This document shows, in pieces, positions 1 through 5,588 of a stretch of DNA of 6,035 bases. The stretch's first letter is position 1. Every line of letters starts with the position of its first letter. The notes under the pieces are model-generated. The model was not told where the DNA came from, made no database searches, and was given only the letters and a program-made list of their open reading frames with translations. A program made the position numbers and the translations under genes. The DNA is from an uncultured Bacteroidales bacterium. GTDB taxonomy: Bacteria; Bacteroidota; Bacteroidia; Bacteroidales; UBA932. Location of the stretch: assembly GCA_937900465.1 (NCBI GenBank), contig CALCEJ010000132.1, positions 1-6,035 on the forward strand, given 5' to 3'.

Positions 1-1377
1 TATGTTATGCGTGATGCTTTTTATCGGTCTATTGGAACACAATCATGCCCAGTCGCCTACGACCTCGGCATCGGCCATATCCGCCGCGGGAACAACAATG
101 ACCACGCCTTCGAGGTCGTGGGTCAGCAGTGGGCCGATGTCACCGCCCCGGACGGGAGCTATGGCATCGCCATCCTCAATGACTGCAAGTACGGATGGGA
201 CAAGCCCGCGGACGACGTCCTGCGCCTCACGCTCCTCCACACCCCGGATCCCGGCCGCGCCTTCCCCTACCAGGAGCATCAGGACCACGGCCACCACACC
301 TTCCGTTACGCCATCGCCGGTCACCCGGGGACGCTGCAGGAAGCGGGCATCACCACCAAAGCCAAGGCTCTGAACGAGCCCCTGCTTCCCTTCCTCGTCC
401 CGTCGCACAAAGGGTCTCTGGGCAAGGCCTGGTCCTTTGTCCGGACCAGCACTCCGCAGTTGGAAATCAAAGCTTTGAAGAAAGCCGAAGACGGAAGCGG
501 ATACATCGTCCGATTCAATGAAATGGACGGGGCCGCCTTCGACGGCTATCTGGAATTCGCCTGTCCGATCGCTTCAGCCGTGGAAACCAACGGACTGGAA
601 GAAGAGACGGGATTTGCCCGATTCGAGGGGAAACGCCTCTACGTGAGCGGGACCCGCTTCCAGCCCCGTACTTTCAAGGTCACTTTCGCCACCGCTCCGA
701 TGCAGGAAGTCTCCCCTTCCCTCCCGGTGGAACTCCCCCTCAATGCCGTCGCGCTCACCCCGGACGCTTTCAACCAGACCGGGAACTTCGACGGACGGGG
801 GAATTCCTTCGCCGCGGAACTGCTGCCGGAGGAAATCGTCTCCGACGGGATCCGCTTCCGCATCCAGAACGATCCGGTCGCCTTCAACTACGTCCGCAGC
901 AATGCCGACACCATCCAGCTTCCTGCCCATCCCGGCATCAGGCGCCTGTACCTCCTCGCCACGTCCTCCCACGGAGACCGGAAGGCGACTTTCCTGGTAG
1001 ATGGAAAACCCTACTCCTTCGAGATTCCCGAATGGACCGGATTCATCGGCCAGTGGAGCTGGAAGGGCGAAAATGAAGGCTATATGAAGTCCTTGACGCC
1101 CGCCTATACAGCCGACCACCGGCACAACAGGCGCGTGGGCAACGATTCCTATACTTTCGCGTATCTGTTCAAACTGCGGCTGGACATCACCGAGGACGCA
1201 AAAACGCTTGTGCTGCCCTCCGATGCCGGCATCGCCGTCTTCGCCGCCACCCTCGCCGCCGACCCGGAGGCCGACACGGTCCCCGCCGCCGAATTCCGAT
1301 TCCTTCCCGAAACAACCCAACCCGTGCAGTATACGGACCAGCCCGTCCGCTACCGCCCGGAAAGAAGCGCCTGGTAA
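1..1377 (+). CDS. GH38 alpha-mannosidase, C-terminal part (5' end outside window)
   Basis: The frame is open from base 1, so the gene starts upstream; the ATG at base 7 is internal. The visible 458 residues match the C-terminal beta-domains of glycoside hydrolase family 38, retaining enzymes that remove alpha-mannose from glycans. Diagnostic stretches are the WADV and YGIAILNDCKYGWD region (about residues 44-67), followed by VLRLTLLHTPDP (about 73-84), H-T-F-R-YAI and LNEPLL. From about residue 245 a further beta-sandwich follows (FDGRGNSFAAELLPEE, then LYLLATSSHGDRKATF, TGFIGQW and a late YLFKLRLDI). I associate this with the long bacterial GH38 type. The metal-binding and nucleophile domain is not in the window, so activity and any signal peptide cannot be judged. 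The stop TAA (1375-1377) shares its last base with the next ATG, suggesting an operon with translational coupling. The family is confident; the exact linkage specificity is not. Confidence 0.9.
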   Translation, partial: YVMRDAFYRSIGTQSCPVAYDLGIGHIRRGNNNDHAFEVVGQQWADVTAPDGSYGIAILNDCKYGWDKPADDVLRLTLLHTPDPGRAFPYQEHQDHGHHTFRYAIAGHPGTLQEAGITTKAKALNEPLLPFLVPSHKGSLGKAWSFVRTSTPQLEIKALKKAEDGSGYIVRFNEMDGAAFDGYLEFACPIASAVETNGLEEETGFARFEGKRLYVSGTRFQPRTFKVTFATAPMQEVSPSLPVELPLNAVALTPDAFNQTGNFDGRGNSFAAELLPEEIVSDGIRFRIQNDPVAFNYVRSNADTIQLPAHPGIRRLYLLATSSHGDRKATFLVDGKPYSFEIPEWTGFIGQWSWKGENEGYMKSLTPAYTADHRHNRRVGNDSYTFAYLFKLRLDITEDAKTLVLPSDAGIAVFAATLAADPEADTVPAAEFRFLPETTQPVQYTDQPVRYRPERSAW

Positions 1378-2639
1378 TGATGAAACGAAGCCATCGTATC
1401 CTCCTCCTTTCCTGCCTCCTTCTTCCGCTCCTCCTGCAGGCCAAGGAATCCCCCTATCATTTTGACGGGAGCATCTCCCGCGAAGTCCTGGAGCGGTATC
1501 TGGACCGGTCGGTCACCGCAGGCTATTTCCTGCTGAAAGGGCCGGTGGAACGTTATGAATTCCCTTACCGGGAGGACGATATCCGGATGGTGAAAAACAT
1601 CGGGGCCAAATTCATCGGCCGGTCCATCTACTGCTGGGGCGGCGAAAGCGTCCTTGCCGACACTTCCTTCACCGGCTATGCCCGGCGGATGGCCGAACGC
1701 CTGCATACCTTCGACCCGGAAATCGTCTTCCAGGGCTGCCTGTTCGAATTTGTCAGTGCCGATGTGGACAAACTTCCCATCCCCGCCTGGGCGTTCGAAG
1801 CCTTCGGTATGAAGAAGGAAAATCGCAATTTCAACTCCGCGGAGATGGTCCGGCGGAAGGATCCCCGGGCCGAAGTCCGCTGGGGCGGCCGCGGCGGCGG
1901 AGTCCCACAAATCCGCAACCGGGAAACGCAGCTGTGGTTCTACTACCTCGCCTGCACCTATATCGACCTCGGCTGCGAAGCCCTGCACCTGGGACAGGTG
2001 GAACTCATCGGCGCGGACGACCCCGACAAGGAAGCCTATGCGCTGTGTCTGCGGAAAATCCGCGAATATGCCCAGGAACACGCCCGGCGGCACTATGTTA
2101 TCCTGGACGGCCATACGCCCAAGGGCGGCTTCATAAAAGACGGGGTGAGCCTCCTGGATTTCAATTCCTTCCCGCTCCGCATCCGGGAAGTGGAAGAGAA
2201 CCCGATGGACGGGGTGCTCCAGGTCGGCCACCGCGATGCTATCTTCTGCCGGAGCGAGGCGGCCTTCTCCCCCAGCGGCTGGTATGCAGAACATCTTCCC
2301 TATCTTGTGGAGTTCGACAATTTCGGCACCAACGGGAAACAAGGGACCGCCAATCCGGAAGACGATTTCTGCTGGGGTTATGATGACATTACCTGGCTCG
2401 CCGTCCAGGAGGAACGTTACCGCAACGATTTCCTCTGGTACGCCTTTGACTGGCTGCGGAAGACCGACCCGAACGGTCACCTGCAGATGTGCCTTATCCG
2501 TATGATTACCTGCCCCGGTTCCGAACGCACCCTCCGATCCTATTTCGCCAATACACGGAGCGAAAACTGCCCGGTCGGGTACTCCCAGGAAGAAACCATC
2601 AAGACCATTTGGAATACCCGCCTCCCACAATATAGATGA
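1377..2639 (+). CDS. Exported protein of unknown function, probable TIM-barrel-like glycan-active enzyme
   Basis: 420 residues, complete. The start is ATG 1377, overlapping the upstream TAA by one base; ATG 1380 is an equally possible start. Residues 1-22 form a signal peptide (basic start, leucine-rich core, likely cut after LQA). C13 lies inside the hydrophobic core, so a lipoprotein is unlikely. I recognise the protein as belonging to a family widespread in Bacteroidetes with no function known to me. Motifs that look conserved are ISREVLERYLDRS (33-45), IGAKFIGRSIYCWGGE (75-90), LFEF (122-125), LGCEALHLGQVELIG (198-212), ILDGHTP (242-248), EHLPYLVEFDNFG (305-317), WGYDDITW (333-340) and KTDPNGHLQM (362-371). 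Alternating hydrophobic strands ending in acidic residues suggest a beta/alpha barrel; E209 and E312 are the best acid/base candidates. Tight linkage to the alpha-mannosidase supports a role in glycan breakdown in the periplasm or outside the cell. The reaction is unknown. Confidence 0.8.
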   Translation: MMKRSHRILLLSCLLLPLLLQAKESPYHFDGSISREVLERYLDRSVTAGYFLLKGPVERYEFPYREDDIRMVKNIGAKFIGRSIYCWGGESVLADTSFTGYARRMAERLHTFDPEIVFQGCLFEFVSADVDKLPIPAWAFEAFGMKKENRNFNSAEMVRRKDPRAEVRWGGRGGGVPQIRNRETQLWFYYLACTYIDLGCEALHLGQVELIGADDPDKEAYALCLRKIREYAQEHARRHYVILDGHTPKGGFIKDGVSLLDFNSFPLRIREVEENPMDGVLQVGHRDAIFCRSEAAFSPSGWYAEHLPYLVEFDNFGTNGKQGTANPEDDFCWGYDDITWLAVQEERYRNDFLWYAFDWLRKTDPNGHLQMCLIRMITCPGSERTLRSYFANTRSENCPVGYSQEETIKTIWNTRLPQYR

Positions 2640-2663
2640 GCGCGACCTTTCAGCCACATTTTC

Positions 2664-2677
2664 ATAAAAAGTTTTAT
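2664..2677. promoter_or_regulatory. AT-rich inverted repeat overlapping the -7 box (possible operator)
   Basis: ATAAAA-AG-TTTTAT is a perfect 6-base inverted repeat with a 2-base centre, and its right arm runs into the -7 element at 2675. Such a position could let a protein block or modulate the promoter, including autoregulation by the downstream regulator. It is short and entirely A/T within an AT-rich spacer, so chance is a serious alternative. It is not a convincing terminator for the preceding gene because the stem has no G-C pairs. Confidence 0.2.
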
Positions 2678-2682
2678 CTTTG
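2675..2682 (+). promoter_or_regulatory. Bacteroidetes-type -7 promoter element for the regulator gene
   Basis: TATCTTTG matches the Bacteroidetes primary sigma factor -7 consensus TAnnTTTG perfectly. It lies 24 bases before the ATG at 2707, which predicts transcription starting near 2687-2690 and a leader of about 20 bases. No good -33 TTTG was found at the usual spacing: the closest, TTTC at 2648-2651, is a few bases too far upstream. The element lies in the only AT-rich stretch between two GC-rich genes, which supports a real promoter that starts a transcript separate from the mannosidase operon. Confidence 0.65.
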
Positions 2683-2706
2683 TATTTTGTAATAACCAGT
2701 CAAGGA

Positions 2707-5265
2707 ATGCTTCCCAAAAACCGGTCATTCTGCCTTGTGCTCTTGCTGAGCTTCTTCCTTCCGGCCGCCGCGGCCCAGAAGGAATCGGACCGTGATGCCA
2801 TCCTGGAGGCGGGACTGGACTATGGTCTCCATATTGTCACCTATCCGGCCCACACCCACGAGTTTTCCGGGCTGGCGCTGGACGACGGGAAGGCCATCCC
2901 GGTGAAAGGCAAGACCCTGGAGATGTCTTTCGCCCTTTACAACCGGCCTGAAAACGTGTTCGGAAGCATTTTCCGCATCATCACCGACAAGGGCGAAAAC
3001 GTGGATCTTATGTACACGGCAGACCTGCAGGATGTCCGGAAGCTGATCCTTGTGACCGGGGATCAGGTGCATTTCATCGCAGCCGAGATTCCGTTGGAGC
3101 AGTGGTTTCCCGTTTCCATTTCCCTGAACACGAAGGACGGCACCATCGAGCTGAATTACAACGGAAACCAGTTTTCGGTCCGGGATGCCGGAACCAAGGG
3201 CGCGGAAACCTTCCGGATCAACTTCGGTCTCTGCCAGCTCGCCGGGTATACGCTCGCTGACGTGGCATCCGTCAACATCCGGGATATCATCCTGAACCTC
3301 GGCGGGAAACTGTTCCGGTCCTGGGAATGCGCCCGCCACAACGGCGATGTCTGTTATGACCAGGTGAAGGGCGTCCCGGCCCGGGCCCTGAATCCGCAGT
3401 GGATGATAGACAGTTACATCTCCTTCCGTCCGGTCTTCTCCCATTCGTTCTCCAGCATCCCGTCCATCACCTTCAACGACTACGACAAGTTCTATCTCAC
3501 CTGTGGGAACGAGCCCATCCATATGTTCTCCACCCTGGACGGCTCGCTGACGGAAATTCCGGTGAAGGGCGGATACAATCCAGCCAACTATCCCAACCAG
3601 CTTTTCTATGTGGCCGGCGGGCATAACTGGCTCACTGCCTACAACCTGGACGAAGGCATCTTCTCTATGTTCGACTTCGAGACCGGACGATGGCAGAATG
3701 ACAAGGACCCGCATCTGGACCATTACTTCTGGAACAACACCAATACCTGGGAGCCCCGGGACCACGCCCTGTACAGTTTTGGCGGCTACGGGCATTACCA
3801 CTTCCGGAATGAACTGATTGTCAGCTATCTGGAGATGCCCGAGAAGAGTTACCGCACCACCATCGAAGACATTAACCCCCGCTATGCCGCCACCTCGTAC
3901 ATCGTTGACAGCCTGCTGTACATATTCGGCGGACGTGGAAATCCGTCCGGAAAGCAGGAACTCTCCCCGAAGAACTACTATGACCTCTACACCATCAACA
4001 CCCATACGCTGGAAGTGAACAAACTCTGGGATATGGAGCATTCCCCCTTCGGGGACTTCGTATCCGGAGAAAACTTTGTGTATAACTGGGAGAATGGGGA
4101 TTTTTACCTGCTGTCGAACCTGAACGGCTACACGCTCCTGAAGCTTCGTCCTGACACGCCTGGCGTGGAGAAGATGTCCCTTCCGATTCCCTCACACAGA
4201 AACGCCCAGTACACGTACCTGAATCTCTGGCACAGCTACGAACTGAAGAAGATGTATGCGGTGATCCTGCAGGCGCAGGTAGACAATTCCACGGACGTAG
4301 AGGTGTATGAGATTGATTATCCGCCCATTCCGCTGAATTCGATCCTGCAGGAAGGGTATGACGCCCCCGCTCAGCCCAAAAAGGGCGTCGGCTGGTGGTG
4401 GAAGGTCCTGCTGGGCCTTGCCGTCGCCGCATTTGCCTGCGACTCCATCTGGGTCCGGTTCCTGAAAAACCGGAAACGGCGCACCCCTTCGGTGAAGGAA
4501 GTTCCCACCGAACGAGAAGAAAACTATGAACCGGAGCATTCCTACTACGATTTTTCCCGTTCAGCGGTAACTTTCTTCGGCGGATTCCGGGTAATGGACC
4601 AGGAAGGAAGAGACGTAACGGCCCAGTTCACCCCGACGGTAAAGGCCCTGCTGATTCTTCTGATCGTCTCCACGGCCCGCCACGGCGGCATCGCCTCCAA
4701 CAAAATCAATCACCTCCTGTGGTCCTATAAGCCGGACGACACGGCCAACAACAACCGAAACGTGTATATGTCCAAGCTCCGGGGCCTGCTGGAAGGCGTG
4801 GGCGACATCCGCATCCAGAACCAGAACAAGCTCTGGAGCATCTCATTCGAAGGGGATGCCTTGTGCGATTATCTGGAAGCCCTCCGCCTCTTCTCGGAAA
4901 GCACCGGCGAGGAGGACGTGGACCGGCTCCTGGAACTGCTCCTCAAGGGGCAGATGCTTCCGAACACCGAACTGGACTGGATTGACGAATACAAGAGTGC
5001 CTTCTCCAACGCCACCATCGACTTCCTATGCCGGCAACTTCAGCGTGAGGACCTCTCCGATAAAACCCTCCTGCAGGCCGCCAACACCATTTTCCAACAC
5101 GATTTTCTGAACGAAGACGCCCTCCAGGCAAAGGTCCGCATCCTGTGCAAGGAAAGCAAGCCCGGCCTTGCGAAGACGATCTACGACAACTTCTGCAAGG
5201 ACTACCGAAAGTCCCTGGGTATCGACTATACGGTTCCCTTCAAGGATATCATCGAAAGGGTTTAA
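2707..5265 (+). CDS. Transmembrane SARP-type transcriptional regulator with periplasmic lectin-like and kelch-like sensor domains
   Basis: 852 residues from ATG 2707. This start puts the signal peptide at the N-terminus (MLPKNRSF, hydrophobic core, cleavage near AAA-Q24). The in-frame TTG at 2680 lies in the promoter. A purine run, AAGGA, abuts the ATG, too close for a normal ribosome site. Residues ~65-200 resemble a LamG/concanavalin-like sandwich (GSIFRIITDKGENVDLMY). Residues ~240-540 resemble kelch or galactose-oxidase-type propeller blades (YVAGGHNW 301-308, YSFGGYG 356-362, LYIFGGRGN 404-412). One membrane helix spans ~562-583 (GWWWKVLLGLAVAAF), followed by the basic KNRKRR, so the C-terminus is cytoplasmic. 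Residues ~618-715 form an OmpR/SARP winged helix, with recognition helix NNNRNVYMSKLRGLLE (681-696) and wing hairpin IRIQNQNKLWSISF. Residues ~720-852 resemble the BTAD helical domain (LNEDAL, A-K-TIYDNFCKDYRKSLGI). No kinase or receiver domain is present. The inferred role is direct signalling from the periplasm to DNA; ligand and targets are unknown. The architecture is clear, blade boundaries approximate. Confidence 0.85.
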   Translation: MLPKNRSFCLVLLLSFFLPAAAAQKESDRDAILEAGLDYGLHIVTYPAHTHEFSGLALDDGKAIPVKGKTLEMSFALYNRPENVFGSIFRIITDKGENVDLMYTADLQDVRKLILVTGDQVHFIAAEIPLEQWFPVSISLNTKDGTIELNYNGNQFSVRDAGTKGAETFRINFGLCQLAGYTLADVASVNIRDIILNLGGKLFRSWECARHNGDVCYDQVKGVPARALNPQWMIDSYISFRPVFSHSFSSIPSITFNDYDKFYLTCGNEPIHMFSTLDGSLTEIPVKGGYNPANYPNQLFYVAGGHNWLTAYNLDEGIFSMFDFETGRWQNDKDPHLDHYFWNNTNTWEPRDHALYSFGGYGHYHFRNELIVSYLEMPEKSYRTTIEDINPRYAATSYIVDSLLYIFGGRGNPSGKQELSPKNYYDLYTINTHTLEVNKLWDMEHSPFGDFVSGENFVYNWENGDFYLLSNLNGYTLLKLRPDTPGVEKMSLPIPSHRNAQYTYLNLWHSYELKKMYAVILQAQVDNSTDVEVYEIDYPPIPLNSILQEGYDAPAQPKKGVGWWWKVLLGLAVAAFACDSIWVRFLKNRKRRTPSVKEVPTEREENYEPEHSYYDFSRSAVTFFGGFRVMDQEGRDVTAQFTPTVKALLILLIVSTARHGGIASNKINHLLWSYKPDDTANNNRNVYMSKLRGLLEGVGDIRIQNQNKLWSISFEGDALCDYLEALRLFSESTGEEDVDRLLELLLKGQMLPNTELDWIDEYKSAFSNATIDFLCRQLQREDLSDKTLLQAANTIFQHDFLNEDALQAKVRILCKESKPGLAKTIYDNFCKDYRKSLGIDYTVPFKDIIERV

Positions 5266-5271
5266 ACGCTT

Positions 5272-5465
5272 ATGAAACACCAACTTGCAATCTTGAGCGC
5301 CGTCTGTGCTCTCTTTCTCTCCTGCGGCCATAGCGCCAAGGAGTCCGCATCGGGAACCCTGGATACATCGTACCGGTGAGCATCCTCCCTATCGGCTATC
5401 CGGCCGAACAGCCGGCACCGAAAGAAAAATGGACCTCGGAAAAGGTCCATTGGAACGGCTTCTGA
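5272..5465 (+). pseudogene. Lipoprotein nitroreductase remnant with internal deletion and frame change
   Basis: ATG 5272 lies six bases after the regulator stop and opens a lipoprotein signal peptide (MKHQLAILSAVCALFLSCGHS, lipobox LFLSC). This frame stops at TGA 5377-5379 after 35 residues. In another frame, from about 5349 to TGA 5463-5465, the DNA encodes GYIVPVSILPIGYPAEQPAP followed by KEKWTSEKVHWNGF. That is the characteristic C-terminal tail of nitroreductase-family flavoproteins (GYPAE, PKxKW, then an aromatic near the end). A TAG at 5331 in that second frame shows the two pieces cannot be read together. A normal family member has roughly 170-200 residues, so almost the whole FMN-binding core is missing. 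I infer an internal deletion in an exported, lipid-anchored nitroreductase gene that was once cotranscribed with the regulator. The short secreted peptide may still be translated, but no enzyme activity is possible. Confidence 0.75.
5421..5451 (-). terminator. Possible intrinsic terminator for the minus-strand glycosidase
   Basis: AATGGACCT (5428-5436) and AGGTCCATT (5443-5451) form a perfect 9-base stem with a 6-base loop. Read on the minus strand, the stem is followed by a T-rich run, TTTCTTT (5427 to 5421). This gives the stem-plus-U-tract layout of an intrinsic terminator, starting 36 bases after the minus-strand stop at 5487. On the plus strand no T-run follows. The stem has only four G-C pairs, so it is of moderate strength. 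It lies inside the old nitroreductase tail codons, so it may be partly coincidental. Confidence 0.45.
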
Positions 5466-5472
5466 GCCGGAT

Positions 5473-5588
5473 CTGATGCTCCCAGTTCACCAGGTCCCGC
5501 GAACGGAAAAGCGGAGATAGACCGACTCCTGGTTTCCGGAAGTGCCGGCGGCATAATAAGTGTCCCTGACACGGATGACGGTGGGATC
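5473..5588 (-). pseudogene. Truncated, frameshifted N-terminus of a GH43 glycosidase domain
   Basis: Reading leftward from 5588, the frame of the GH71/99-like gene gives DPTVIRVRDTYYAAGTSGN, the typical first blade of a GH43 five-bladed propeller (arabinosidases, xylosidases and relatives). The initial Asp corresponds to the general-base position. At about 5515-5520 the homology jumps to another frame: SPLFRSRDLVNWEH, the usual GH43 continuation, is read from 5517 to 5476. A one-base loss, or a two-base gain, near the TAT-CTCC sequence explains this. Homology ends at about 5473, eight bases from the nitroreductase stop. The remaining ~250-300 residues, including the catalytic acid and the pKa-modulating Asp, are absent. 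This piece cannot fold or act as an enzyme. It could come from a once-fused GH71/99-GH43 protein or from deletion joining two genes. Confidence 0.7.

Noticed and set aside
574..1320. Open frame of 248 codons on the minus strand within the GH38 gene
   Set aside because: Glycine-rich, repetitive shadow composition; the opposite strand encodes clear GH38 C-terminal domains.
1413..1421. Lipoprotein cysteine (C13) in the exported protein
   Set aside because: The cysteine is inside the hydrophobic core and is followed by more leucines, so cleavage after LQA-22 by signal peptidase I is more likely.
1350..2657. Open frame of 435 codons on the minus strand, antisense to the exported protein gene
   Set aside because: It lacks family motifs and has a composition expected of an antisense shadow of GC-rich codons; the plus-strand protein has a signal peptide and conserved motifs.
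2680..2706. TTG start giving a nine-residue N-terminal extension of the regulator
   Set aside because: It overlaps the -7 promoter box and would put extra residues before an otherwise standard signal peptide.
2640..2706. Intrinsic terminator after the exported protein gene
   Set aside because: The only inverted repeat there is entirely A/T; no G-C stem followed by a T-run is present.
2725..4041. Open frame of 438 codons on the minus strand, antisense to the regulator
   Set aside because: Same shadow effect, opposite the sensor domains of the regulator; no recognisable domain and no plausible start context.
5272..5379. A genuine 35-residue lipoprotein gene
   Set aside because: Its last residues overlap, in another frame, a recognisable nitroreductase tail, so the short frame is best read as a truncated gene start.
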